NCBI GenBank assembly: GCA_037447605.1
Contig: CM074814.1
Span: 1,915,345 to 1,979,344, forward strand
Length of the DNA: 64,000 nucleotides
From: Zygnema circumcarinatum
Taxonomy: Eukaryota > Streptophyta > Zygnematophyceae > Zygnematales > Zygnemataceae
Direction of reading: 5' to 3'
The notes beneath the pieces were generated by a model that ran no database searches, was not told the origin of the DNA, and saw nothing but the letters and a program-made list of their open reading frames with translations. This document shows, piece by piece, positions 47,701 through 59,585 of the stretch. Every line of letters starts with the position of its first letter. The first letter of the stretch is position 1. The translations under genes were made by a program, and so were the position numbers.

Positions 47701-50700
47701 GTGACGCCTTCTTGGCCTCCCTCTGCCGCTTCACGCTCGTTCAACAGTTTGAACCGGACAGAACAATGTGCTCACCAGATCCTGCAGCTTAGAGGGGGAA
47801 GGCTGTACTCTTTGTCAGTCATATGGACATCTTCCTAATCCTTTCTCCGCTGCGCTATGTTGAGAGTGCAGCCCTGCAGCAAGCTCAGTGTCAGTGCTGA
47901 CGGCCGGCATCAGACGGTTGGACCCTGCAGTCGAAGGTGGTGGTCTTGTGCTTACTCCCAAGAACGTACAGGCACTAAGGACTCTGTTCAACGTGGCACA
48001 CCGACTATGTAGTGTGCTCGGACCCTCCTGGGTGTTGGTGGGTTTCACAGCCACTTCCTCATTACAACAAGTGTAGACTCTCACACAGCATAGTGTGGGA
48101 AGCAGGGCGACATGATCCTCTCTGCTCTGCCTCTTCACCCTACTCGCATGCACAGCTATTGTAGAGTCTGCCCGTGGTCTTCGTGTTATGTTTGATTGTG
48201 CAGTCGGTCGAGACTTCGTTTTGCTTAGAAGCGGTTTGCCGATGGAAGGCAGGTTTTGGAGACACTGGCGGCTTTAGATCGCACCATCCACTCCCCTCAC
48301 GCAACTACGCAGGTGCTCTTTCTCTGCCACTGCCTCTTTCCTGTCTCGGCCATTCTGTAAAGTTGACGATTGCATGCAGACAACATCCTTTTCATTCGCG
48401 CAGAAAGCCGAACATTTCATGCATGTGCGATGAACAGGCTTGCACTCTGTTCTATGGGAGTCGCGCTATTTCTAAGGTGTTCAGTATCTTTCTGTGAACT
48501 CTTCCCGTATTGCAGGAAGTGTCGGCTTCCGTGGCTCGGCATGCGCGAGATGGCGGCAACCAGTCAAGTGATTTCAATATTCTGTCAACCCTTGATGCCC
48601 AGGTAGACCAACCCCCGTCCTGTATGCCTTCCGAAGCTTGCTCACTCCCTCATACACATTTCCCTCCCTACACTACACGATCCATACCCATGGAGTAGAC
48701 CCATGACCCTGAGTAGCTTTACTGAGAAGGAGGAGTGTTGGTGCAGCTATTTGAAAGCTCTGCCATTATGGGAGACAACGCAGCAAAGGCGTTACTTGCT
48801 GCCCTTCGCTCTATTTCCAGTCAGGCCCTTGACGGTGTTAGTGCCGGCCTTGGAAGAGCAGCTTCGGGCACAACTGCCGCTACAGGGGCCCCTGGGAGTG
48901 TGCAGCCCTCTGCTTTGAAGATGTTTGCGTTGGAAAGGATGCTTACTACTCTCGAACACAACTTGCACAGTGAGAACACACTTGGCCACTGGCTTAGGAC
49001 CAACAGCATTTTCAGAAAACAGGGGATTAAGGAGAGCATTTTGTTTGTTTGTTTTGCATTTTGGGCAATGACATAGAGAGGGGGAGGCGACTAGATGCAG
49101 AGTTTATTTAGCTGGAGCTGTATGTGCTTTGTAACATATTTGTATGCCAGGTTATTGCTGGGTGTTTTGCCCAAAACCATTTTGACCGATTGATAGTTCA
49201 CCGGAGCTTTGCAGGAGTGGATCGTCTTTGGGGTGAAATTATCGTTCACTTGCTGGAGGTGAGTTCGTTTCACTGCAGCTGAAAGTTCTCTACAAGTTCT
49301 GGAACACTCGTCCGAGTCATTCACTGTAGGGTAAAAGCGATATAAGAGAGGAGAGAGAAGAGAGTGACTAAGGGGTGGCAGGAGGAAGAAAGAGGGAGGG
49401 AGGCAGATGGTGAATGAAGCGAGGACGTTGTGTCTGTACACTCATTCCCCCAAACCCCTAGTCGAACCTAAACTCATACGAACTCTGCGAACACGGAAAA
49501 GGGAGAGCTACACTCATCTGTCCTTTTCTCTCACAATGGCGATGTCGTTCTCCGCTTCCCCCTCTCTCGCGACTTTATCTTCCACTCCCTCCGTGCCTTC
49601 CTTTTTCTCCTCAGTTGCCCTTTCCATCACATAATTGCCAGCAAGCATCACACAATCTTGTCACTCTCGTCATCCTCCCTCCTCTCGCTCTCCCCTCCCT
49701 ACTCTCTCGTTCTTTCTATCTCCTTTGCCACTTCCTCACTGTTGCTGCTGCGGCCACTCTGTCTGCTTTCATAAGCTCCCTCACACCGGGCCCTTTTCTT
49801 GCCCTTTCTCTAATAACTGCACCCTCTCCCTCCACGGAAACCTTCCCTTCCTCTCAATTTATATCCCAATCCTAGTGAGAATGACAGATGTCTTTGCTAG
49901 GCAACCTCAACCAATGACTTCCTTTCCCTTCCTCTCCCTGCAGCTATCAGATCATGAGAGCCCCCATGTTCGAGTTGTGGCCCTCGATGCATTGGACCGC
50001 GCAATCATGGCAGTTCTCAACTGTGGGCGAATCCGAGAAGAAGCTGCTGCTGCTGCACGTTCTGTACCTCGTCAGCCCCCCCTGACCAGTTCTGCAGATA
50101 GTGGTAGAAGGTTCAGCCGCAGCAGCAGTAGCATGGATGAGAGGGCAGCACAGAGAGGGGAGACTTTGGAGGATGCTCCTGCACTGCAGCAAGAGGGTCC
50201 TGAGAGTGGAGCAGATGACATGTTTGAGTGCGTCGTCATCATGCCACTCACAGTGCTCTATGATGTGGGAAGAGATGCGGATGTTCGAACGGGCTCACTG
50301 AAAATCTTGCTTCATGTGCTGGAGGTAAGGCTGGCGAGGCCCTGAGATATGGTTTCAAGTGGATGCAGATTAGTTGGTGCGATCTTCTATGCTGGACTTG
50401 AAATGAAATTGGAAAAAAAAAAAATTGAAATTTGAAATTTGAAATTTGAAATTTGAAATTTGAAATTTGAAATTGGATTGCAAGCAGTAGTTCCTGGTAC
50501 ATAACATTTCTTAAACGGAGCATGTGAAAAGATTGGTGGAGGTTGTAACGCATGAAGAAGCAATTTATGTGTTGTGCGTTTCTTTGGGTGGCAGAGACAT
50601 GGAGAAAAGTTATACCACAGTTGGCCGGATATATTAGAACTTCTCAGGTCAGATCATCGTTTACAACTCGCAGTGATTACATACTTTTAAGAAAAATACG

Positions 50701-53700
50701 GTGTCAATGTTTGACCGAGAATGTCAATGGGAATAGGTTGATGCCCAGCTTAGTCTTTCAGTCATTCTTCGACGATGATTGCTGGTGGGATTTATGATGG
50801 TTGTAATGATATCCCAACGGTGCATGCTTGTTGTTCACTAAGCGATTTCATGACTTCCTTGCTAACATTATCATCTTCCACCATTGTATCACACACAAAC
50901 TGTGCAGATTGGTGGCAGATGAGGGGGAGAAGGAGCATGTTCCTTTGGGTTTCCAGGTATGGCCATACCTTGTCTGAGCTTGTGTAGTGTGTGAGGTGGA
51001 GCCTCTGAGCATCTGCTTATGATTTTCTTCGCTAGACCTGCATTATTCCCTTGTCAATGGGATTAAGTAAACTCTCCGCTTTTTGTCCCCTTCTTGAAAG
51101 CGGTGCAAGTGATACTGCAAATACTGCTTGCAAGCTGATCCTTTTGGTGGATCAACTTCCTTCATCCTCCTTGGCCGAACTGCTCCATAGCTGAGCTGAG
51201 TATGCGTTGTGCTTTTGCAGAGTGTTCGAGTGGTTACAAGCGATTGTCTATCATCCGTACCTTCAGCTTCACTTGAAATGTGAGTCCAGAATTTACTTTT
51301 GGCCTTGTGCAGATGTTTTCTACTTTGTGCTTATAATGTCAAGTGTCATGTTACTATTCCTTTTTCTCGCCTTAAACTATTTCTAGCACTGGACTTGTTC
51401 ACAATACGTTTCTCCGCTTTGACCATCAGTGGCCCTGCGATTTAGAATTTGCACTTTTTTTTGCTTTTATCATCCTCTCGACTTGAGAGCAGACATCAAA
51501 CAGATTGCACGAATTTATATGGTGGAACCAAGGCCGGCTATAATCTGAGTGTTGCAGCTTGTCATCTGATGACCATGAAGGAGATCATTTCATCAGCCAA
51601 ATTCTTCAATTGTCGCCACATGGTGGTTTCCACTTGGTTCTGATTGGTGCTTAAAATTGACATTGCAGGTGTGTTGATGTAGTCGGAGCCTACGCAGTGC
51701 AAAAGGCGGATGTGAATATCAGCTTGACAGCTTTAGGGCTCTTGTGGACTACCTCCGACTTTTTTGCAAGAAATTTCTCAAATGCCACTGGTGCACCCGA
51801 ACTGACTGGTGTGCATTTGACCCAACTTATCTGTTCTCATAATCAATTCACTCTAGTGAATTCTTGTGTTGCCTTTTCTTCTTGAATGAATGATGTGTGT
51901 ATGAATGATTTGTTTGTTCTCGAATGGCAGACTCATCGATCGACATGGAGAGCTCACAATTGGGACTGACGAAAGCGGAAGAAGTTACAGCTACAGGTCC
52001 GGGCAGACCTGAAGATGACATGGAGGGTATTGAGAAGACTCGAAAGGATCATGTAGTGGCATCTGATGGGAAGTTGGACCCTCACGCGGGGCATCTCCTT
52101 CTACGAGTATTTTCAGTCATTCAACATAGTGCTACAGATGAGCGACCAGAGGTGAGGACGAGGAATCCGGCATCTGATGTACTGCATGTATTTTGTAGCA
52201 GTTTATTGATACAGATGTTGGATACACCGTTATAAATTGGTTGGCTGTACGCATCTCATTGATGTCAATGGATTTTGCTGCTGGAAACAGGTTAGGAATT
52301 CTGCTATGAGGACCCTCTTCCAGTCTATAGTCAGTCACGGGAGCAAACTCTCTGAGGCTCACTGGCAGCACTGCCTATGGAGTCTTATTTTTCCGCTCAT
52401 TCAAAACGTTCGCCATCTGGTACGTTCAGATTGCGGTCAGCAGATAAGCTATTTTTGATAGAGTCGAGTACACCATTGGTGCTATAGTTAACCTCCTCAC
52501 CCACGAGACGTCAGAATTGGAATTCTCTTATGGACATCTCAAACGAGCAGACAATCACTAATCGACTGCAGAAACCCAGGGGCAATGCTATAGAGGCTCA
52601 AGAGCAGTTTGGGCATGTTAAGTTTATAATGACCAACGGTTTTGTAGATTTAGCCTTCAGATGAATCAAAACTTTCATGCCTTTTGCCCAAATTTCAGAT
52701 TTTCTTTTGTTTGTTTTTTTTTTTTTTTCCCTTCCTTTTGGTGCCCCTGGGGCTGCTAGGACCTCTGAGAAATGTGCGGAGACAATTTTGCCACTCCTTT
52801 TCATATGTCGTACATCACAGGTGTATCAGATGGAAGTTCATTAACGTGAGACAGCCTTGTTGTTATTGGCTTGCTGCGGAGGGTATGTGCAGGCAGCTCA
52901 TGCCTCGAAGGAGGAGTGGGTCGGAACAGAGCTTGGCAAGCAGGGGGGAAAGGCAGTGCACATGCTCGTGCATCACAGGTGGGGCAATATCCTCCTCCTG
53001 TCTTTGTTCAGCATTAGCAGAGTGCCGCAAATGCTGTGAGCACAGAAACGCACAGTACAGAGTAAAGCTATCGCGCTGCAGGGAATGCCTGCAAGCCGAT
53101 GCCATAGATGATATTGTGAAATGAGTACCGTAGCAGATAGTACGGCTCCTTGTAGTGCTCAATTTGAAGGATCTGCCGCTTGATTGTTTTGGAATGCAGC
53201 CGCAATACATGTCAGAAGCAGTGGGAGGAGACTCTCGTTATGACGCTGAATGGCATGAGTCGGCTGCTGAAGGCATTTTTCCCTCATTTGCAACCGCTAT
53301 CGGGCTTTAAGCGAGGTCTGACTATGCCCTCTCACATTGTCTGAATATGGCTGATAATTATGATGCCCTCACGGATTTTTGTCGTCGCACGTTTCCTAGA
53401 TCTACTCCGTTACTTACACATTTGCCGTTCGCCTTAGAATTCGAGTGAACCCAAGTGTCTATTTGGTTCTCATGGATTGTGGAGAAGAATTCTTTCATCG
53501 CTCAACATAGGAAGCATTGATTCGGTGGGAGCAGGATGGGCTGAGCTACTTCATTTTGTGGAGGAGAGCGTGAGTGAGGGCAGCAAGGAGGTGGCTTTGG
53601 CCGCAGCGACCATGTTGTACACTCTACTGCATGCACACACTCTTAAGGTAAGATTAGGTTTAGTATATACCTATAACCTATACCTTAATACCTCTGACTT

Positions 53701-56700
53701 ATGGCAGAAATCTTGTGAGTTTCCCTTCTTGATTGCCATACAACAAAGAACAATGCTTGCGCATGCCTATCATGGAATCAACAGGAGCAGCCTAGGATTT
53801 TTCGGTTGCCTACTGTAATTTCCGTGTCAGAAGCCCCTTATATAGAGACTCCCCTGTCCGTTAGAGAAAAGTGAAAAAACCATTTGGAGTCGTGAAAATT
53901 GCTCTAAAAATGTCCTCCTGTCATCATTCACTGATCAGGTGTGCTCATCGTGTTTTCAAACTCATCTAATGCTAAGCTTGCTGGCATTATCTTATTTGTC
54001 GGTCTGAGCAGGGTAATATCCCACGGTATTACTGGGATACTTCTTTAGCGACTTATGAGAAAGTAGTCCGCGAGGGAGCGCACGCCGGCAGCCGTGTTCC
54101 TCTCAAAGCTCGCCAGGAGATTCTGGAAAATCTTGGTCAGTTTGTAGCGGGGCAAGTAGACTCTGCCAGTAAAAGCAGAGACATCTGAAGGAGAGGAGTG
54201 AATGTTCATGATTTCCCATAAGCTTGGTTCAGTACCACACGCGTGTTTCGGGCTGTAGAATTATGATGCATAGAAGCGACTTGACCGGCTGAAAGTCATA
54301 GAGAAGTCATTTCCTGCCTTAATCTTCTTTGCATTTCAGACAACTGCCTTGTGGAATCGCGAGACCTTTCTCATGGAGATGATGGTGTTATTTACCCCGG
54401 TCCTTGTGGGAGTGTGGTGATTGGCAGGGGAGCTTTATGTGTGCAGTGCCAACGGCGGCATTTTTGAGGATGCGGACTACCTGAAAGTGCTCGCATTGGT
54501 AGATGTGCTTGCACGCTATCCAACCATTGCGGGTGATCCGCCAGCTTATGCGGTCAGCGAACTGTAACCAACCGTCATATAGCCACCCCACGTCACATTT
54601 CATACTGAAAGCACATTTACGTTGTTCATCGTTGTTCTTAACACTCAACAATGGACAGCCTGCACTCGTTAGCAATTAATGGAGTCATGATGTTCCTGAT
54701 CCCAGCAGAATTTTCCCCATAAACATAGGTGTATTGAACAATTCCTTTGTTGCACTGCTGCTGCAGGGGACTCTCCCTCAGGTGCAGCGCACCGTCCTGG
54801 AGGTATTGCCCAAGCTGCAACCCCACCCCTCCCACTCCTCCCTTTGGCCCTCCCTCCTTCGCCAGCTCTTAGCATACCTTCCAGGGGGAGACCGTCTTCT
54901 CTGCGACCATTGCCGGGTCCCTCCTGCCTACCTTCGAGAAGCCCAGGAGGCACGGAAACTCGCTGTTTCAGGGGGTGCATCACCATCTCTAGAAGCTGAA
55001 TACCTTGGGGCGATGGATGATGCTCCACCTGAATACAACTCCAACTCCAACTCCAACTCACCTGCAGGGACCGACCAGTCGGAGACGGCTGGGATATTCA
55101 GTAGTGAAGTGTCTCCTTTGTCGGTTGAAGTGCAACAGAATGGCCACAGAGGGGTAGATGTGGACGAGGGTGTGTCTGCACAGGGGGAGAAACCTGCAGA
55201 GGTCAGGTTTGTTACGAGAGGGTTGTCCCTTGGTGGGCGATTGGATATGTTTGCTCCTACAGCTGTTTGGGCTCCCACCGTCGAGAATGCGGGTGGGAAG
55301 TTCATGCGGAGCTTCCCAGAAACAACGGTATCTGCTCTTTCTCAAGTATTTGTTGAGAGGATCGTTGCCATGCTGTTGGAATTTTTCTCCAACGCACCCG
55401 AATGGGCGCAAAGCACCATGCTGCCAGAGTTAGTGGCTGCTTTTGGCCGGTTAGTTCTTTCAGACCCAAGACCTTCAGCCTGTTTTGAAATGCAGAAAAC
55501 CAGCGTTTAATGGTTAGGGTACTTGACTCATTGTTGGAAGCAAAACGATTGTTTACATGGCTGTACCTTCCGGCTTTTCTATCATGCTAGGCATTAAAAG
55601 ATGGTCCTTCACGAATTAGCTTCTGCTATCCACAAGGCTCTCACTGAAGATGCCCCTCCTGATTTATGCGGATGTTGCTGTCAAGCAGCTGCATGGCGAT
55701 GAGACGAGACTCTCCCGATTCTCAGCTCTGGCGAACTGCTGTGGCAGCATTCACAACGGTCCTCGATACCGCCATGCCTTCGGACTCTTCCTCCGTGCTC
55801 TTGTCTCCTTCAAAATCCGTTAGAGATGAACTGGAAGTGGGCGATGGACACCTCAGGGGGCGCCCTCGGCTTTGGAAGGAGCTCGCAGATGTGTTTGAAA
55901 AGTTTCTTCTTGGAGCATGTGGGAGAGCAGTAATGCTGCCAGGGGGGCAGGCCCTGCCTGCAGACATGGTGAAGGGGGATGAGGCTTTAGAGTCGCTATT
56001 GTTGGAGTCTCTCTGCCAGAAGGTGCTGGCAAGGAGTTCGGATGCACCCCCTGAGGTGACTGCACTGAGTACTTAGACTGGGCTGAGATGCTGCCGTGAA
56101 TTGTCTGTCTCGGATTCCCATAACCCATCTTGGAAAGCAGTGATATACATCTTTATGGAGCCAGTTATAGCTTAGCCCTGCCGTGTAGCTCGCTACCATT
56201 CATGTACAGTTATGTATGGGGAGGCTGACCCAACCCTAACCTAAACCCAACCCAACCCTTTAACCCTAACATCCTGTTGCCCTCCGGAAGGGTTGGGTTT
56301 GGAGAGCAGGTCAAGTTCCGTCTTGTTTCTGTAATTGATCGCTGTGCTGCCCGCACTTCCGCGCTACCATTGGCAAGCGCTGCCCTTCTTCCCTCGCACT
56401 GTGGGCGGTTTTCTCTCGCGTGTCTTCTCCGCCTTTTTGAGCTCAGCAGGTGGGGGAGGAATCCCATAGTCCAAGCCTGTGATAGCCTCTTAGTAGCATG
56501 AATTTCCTAATGGCTTGTCTACAAGCTGAGAAAATTGGCTTGCACTTCAGCAGTAGGAGTTTCAATGCCAAATAAGTTTTGAACCTTTCCACCAAGTCAT
56601 GTCGGCGAGTGAAGAAAATTGGCTTGGTAGGTGCGGGAATAATGAATAGTTAGAGCAGATAAGAGAAACGTGCAGTCGGTATTCTCAGTGACTGAGAGGT

Positions 56701-57701
56701 TGCTCGGAGGGTTGGAAGCAGCTGGGGAAGGCAGGAGGATGGTGTGGAGGCTTCTACAGTGAGTGTGGCGAGGATAGCCCTTCCCTTACTGGTGAAGCGC
56801 TGTGAGGCCATTCTTCAGAGACACGTGCAAGACACAGAGAAGCACAGTAAGTTACATACGCTCTCTCAGCTTCTTCCGCCCTCCCTCCTGACGACACATC
56901 CACGAACAAAGACATAGGGTGGGTTTCCATTGAGCGTATTGAGCGTATTGGGTTTCCATTCCTCGGGCCAATCTAGGTTTGACATGTAAACACTTTGTTC
57001 GACGTCGAGAACTGTGATTGGTTTATGCCCTCAATGGATTTCCGCCCATGGGTGAAGATCGATGAGTCATAAAGGTTGCCTCTTGATGCTATGCGATGCA
57101 GAAATGGAGCCGCTGCCGGCAGTGCGTTTAGAGGAGGTGAAGGTGACTCTTCAGGAGATGGCGCGTTTGGAGCTGCTTCCTCTTGTGGCTGCTGCTGTGG
57201 ACATACCAATCCGCCATAGCCGCAGGGGTGAAGGCAGAAACGGGTCCTCCTCCCTCACCCTCACCCCCCCTGTAAAGGAACGATATTTAGACGCCCAGGG
57301 ACGGCAGCTCGGGTGGAGGCGCGCCCACCTCATGCTGCTGTACTCGACCATCGCAGAGCTCACTCTGACAAGGTGAGAGAGAGAGCCTGCAGGAGGGCAG
57401 GAGAGGGTTGGTAACGGTCTCTACTTCTAAAGTTCGTGCCTGTACCCCTACTGTAGTATCTAATGGATCAACTGATAAAGAGACGGATGGAACGAGGGTT
57501 AACAGAGGGGAGGGAGGGGAGTCGAGAGGGAGAGGGAGCGAGAGCGGGGAGAGAGGAGTGGGAGATGGGGAGGGCCCCTCCCTGTAATGATGTAATTCCT
57601 CATTGTATGTGTGGCTGTGGCGATTGTGCAGAGACCAACGGATCGCAGAAGGGGTGAAGGTCCTCCTCCTTCTCGTAGGCAGTGAGCTGGGCCTCTTGTA
57701 A
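38765..57701 (+). CDS. MON2: MON2 homologue (DCB-HUS Arf-GEF-like scaffold)
   Basis: Forty-one exons, about 1848 residues. They include 38765-38872, 40087-40272, 41024-41113, 41583-41656, 42019-42171, 42643-42778, 43154-43209, 43885-43939, 44199-44255, 44503-44604, 45004-45084, 45466-45518, 45743-45812, 46054-46117, 46493-46641, 46845-46990, 47219-47276, 47670-47746(?), 47872-48037, 48253-48312, 48516-48602, 48747-48969, 49215-49258, 49944-50324, 50595-50647, 50908-50956, 51221-51279, 51669-51808(?), 51931-52151, 52291-52419, 52893-52978, 53200-53315, 53535-53647, 54012-54135, 54428-54552, 54767-55449, 55689-56055, 56310-56449, 56722-56846, 57102-57372, 57632-57701. MAFNAVLEADLRGISAESRR opens the DCB domain; SRSQGEAVVLEILKGYQAF, LTPKNVQALRTLF and GSLKILLHVLE match plant MON2. 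There is no Sec7 domain, as expected. It acts in Golgi-endosome traffic. Donors of exons 18 and 28 are uncertain. Confidence 0.93.
38873..40086 (+). other. first intron of MON2
   Basis: 1214-bp GT-AG intron after codon 36, AT-rich. I see no exon, RNA or repeat in it. Confidence 0.6.
50413..50475. repeat. (GAAATTT)n microsatellite
   Basis: A poly-A run is followed by about seven copies of the 7-mer GAAATTT in MON2 intron 24. The unit contains the self-complementary word AAATTT. Confidence 0.9.
56222..56300. repeat. telomere-like CCCTAAA-type tract in MON2 intron 37
   Basis: ACCCTAACCTAAACCCAACC and CCTTTAACCCTAAC words, then the reverse-oriented GGGTTGGGTTTGG, form a degenerate telomere-like tract with an inverted partner just upstream of the acceptor at 56308-56309. 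It includes telo-box-like words. It may be a filler at an old break or a chance pyrimidine-rich acceptor tract. Confidence 0.55.
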
Positions 57702-57817
57702 GGAGCTCGCTTATACCCTGCCGGTGTTGGGCTGATGGCTCCCATGTTGGGCCCGCGAAGAGGGGCAAAATGCCAATTGTATTTCGTCCTTCTGCTGTAT
57801 TTTTGAACCGCAGGAGC

Positions 57818-57823
57818 AATAAA
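57818..57823 (+). terminator. probable poly(A) signal of MON2
   Basis: AATAAA 117 bp after the MON2 stop codon. Plant signals are weakly conserved, so this is only plausible. Confidence 0.4.
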
Positions 57824-58214
57824 GGTCTCCACTTTATCTTGCGCCCTCTCTCTCTGTGTCCCTGATCTGCTTCAAACTTGCCAAGAAATTGAAGGCAGTC
57901 CCGTACAGAAGATTACAGCAGAGAAACAAACCAGTTCCCTTTAGCCACCAATATCCGCCACACTTGGCCTCGTATTAACCCTGAGAACCACCCTTTCCAC
58001 CCCTCGAATTGCATCCAATCCCTCAGCCCAGCGGGGGGTGTCAACCTCCAACAGGTCCCGGAACCCTTCTCAAGTTCAGACCTGGGATTGGGCTCGCATT
58101 TGACGCCCCATAAAGTCAGTAGAAGCTCCTTAATAACTTTGTGGAGGTGACTACTTTATCGCGGTTTCCTGACTTTATCAAGCTCCGTCAAAATGAATGC
58201 ATTCCGGAGAGCCA

Positions 58215-58760
58215 TTTTTTCCATTGCCACCGAGTGGAGCATTCTCCAATGAGCCACCCATTGCCAATGATTGCAATCATTGGACCATTGATTCCCGCCC
58301 ACCCAATCATTGTCAATGGTTGCAACCATTGGCTGGCTTTCCAGCCAACCATTGCAAGTAACTGCAACCATTGGACCATTGATTCCCGCTCCACCCAACC
58401 ATTGCCAACAGTTTCAACCATTGGCTGGCTACCCAGCCAACCATTGCAAATAACTGCAACCATTCGACCATTGATTCCTGCCCAACCAGCCATTGGATCC
58501 AATAGTTGCAACCATTAGCTGGCTACCCAGCCAACCATTGCCAATAACTGCAACCATTCGACCATTGATTCCTGCCCAACCAGCCATTGGATCCAATGGT
58601 TGCAACCATTGGCTGGCTACACAGCCACCATTGTCAGTGGCTGCAACCATTGGACTGTTGCTTCTCGCCCCGCCCAACGATCGGATCCAATGGTTGGCTG
58701 GATCGGGAACCAACGGTTTGCAAATCGCCGACCATTCGAATGGTTGATCCAACCCATGGT
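58215..58760. repeat. ~91-bp palindrome-rich tandem array, locus 2
   Basis: The landmark ATTGATTCC recurs at 58287, 58378, 58470 and 58564, with a variant at about 58656, so the unit is 91-94 bp. Each unit contains several CCATTGG/CCAATGG words and the inverted pair GGCTGGCT/AGCCAACC, so single strands could fold extensively. Confidence 0.88.
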
Positions 58761-58799
58761 CCGACCAGCCCTTGGCCCGGAATGTTTTCGGCTACCCTT

Positions 58800-59120
58800 C
58801 GCGGACGTCCGTGATTGGGTGAGCGTCGGCCGGGCAGCTGAAGTATGACCACGGGCAGAACGGAAATGGTTTTGGCTGCCCCAACCGTGAACCAAAAGTC
58901 CGCGATTGGCCTTGCGTCGTCCGGGCAGCTGAAGGTTTGGTCGGGGGCAGCCCTAAACTGTTTTCGGCTGCCTCGTCCTCGAAGCAAGCGTCCGCGATTT
59001 GGGCGAGCGTCGGCCGGGCAGCTCAAGTTTGGCTCCAGGCAGCATTCAAATGGTTTATTCTGCCCCTCAGCGAATCAATCGTCCGCGATTGGGCGAGCGG
59101 CGGCCGGGCAGCTGAAATTC
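58800..59120. repeat. second ~91-bp array (GCGATTGGGCGAGC core)
   Basis: Words like GTCCGCGATTGGGCGAGCG followed by GGCCGGGCAGCTGAA start near 58807, 58899, 58990 and 59080, again at ~91 bp spacing. An inverted copy lies at 59328-59368. The period is the same as in the adjacent CCATTGG array, suggesting one diverged higher-order array. Confidence 0.8.
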
Positions 59121-59473
59121 TTTCTGGTCCTCCGTCGCCGCGATTCCGATCAGGCGCAGCCCCCCTACGGCGCGTCCCGTCACGTGTCGCGCACCGTACG
59201 GCAGCATTCCCCCACGGCGGTGGCGCCACCTGTCCGTCCGTACAGTCTTATCCACAGGGCAGATGAGGTAGGCGCGCGGCCCGCTATTTTGGGCCACACC
59301 TTCCTCTTGCGGGCAGCTCGTTGCCAAACTTCAGCTGCCCGGCCGAAGCTCGCCCAATCGCGGACGCTTGCTTTCGCGTATAGGGCAGCCTGTATTACGT
59401 TTGGGCTGCCCGGGGCCCTTCAAGGCCTCGCCCCGCGGTCCGGGCTGTCATGTCTCCCTCCCTCCCTCACCGA

Positions 59474-59575
59474 CCACCCGCTCTCTCTCGCTCTCTCGCT
59501 CTCTCGCTCTCTCGCTCTCTCTCTCACTCTCCCTCTCTCTTCTCTCTCGCTCCCACTCTCTCTCTCTCTCTCCTA
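59474..59575. repeat. CT-rich (CTCTCG)n leader microsatellite
   Basis: Runs of CTCTCG and CTCTCT directly precede the ATG at 59586, probably inside the 5' UTR or core promoter of that gene. Confidence 0.8.
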
Positions 59576-59585
59576 CTGCTCATCC

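Larger units (their letters stand above)
57702..59585. other. repeat-rich intergenic region
   Basis: 1884 bp between MON2 and the 59586 gene. After a unique 500-bp stretch it is occupied by the two ~91-bp tandem arrays listed separately, then by GC-rich sequence and a CT-rich leader (59474-59575). No gene is supported. Open frames across the arrays reflect the repeat. Confidence 0.7.

Noticed and set aside
54428-54567. Reading MON2 exon 35 through to the TAA after SEL as a gene end
   Set aside because: A GTCAGC donor at 54553 and clear downstream MON2 homology (54767-57701) show the frame is spliced before the stop.
58141-58752. Long frames rich in NHWLASQP/CNHW
   Set aside because: Produced by the 91-bp repeat; period and frames occur on both strands and recur at 60955-61370.
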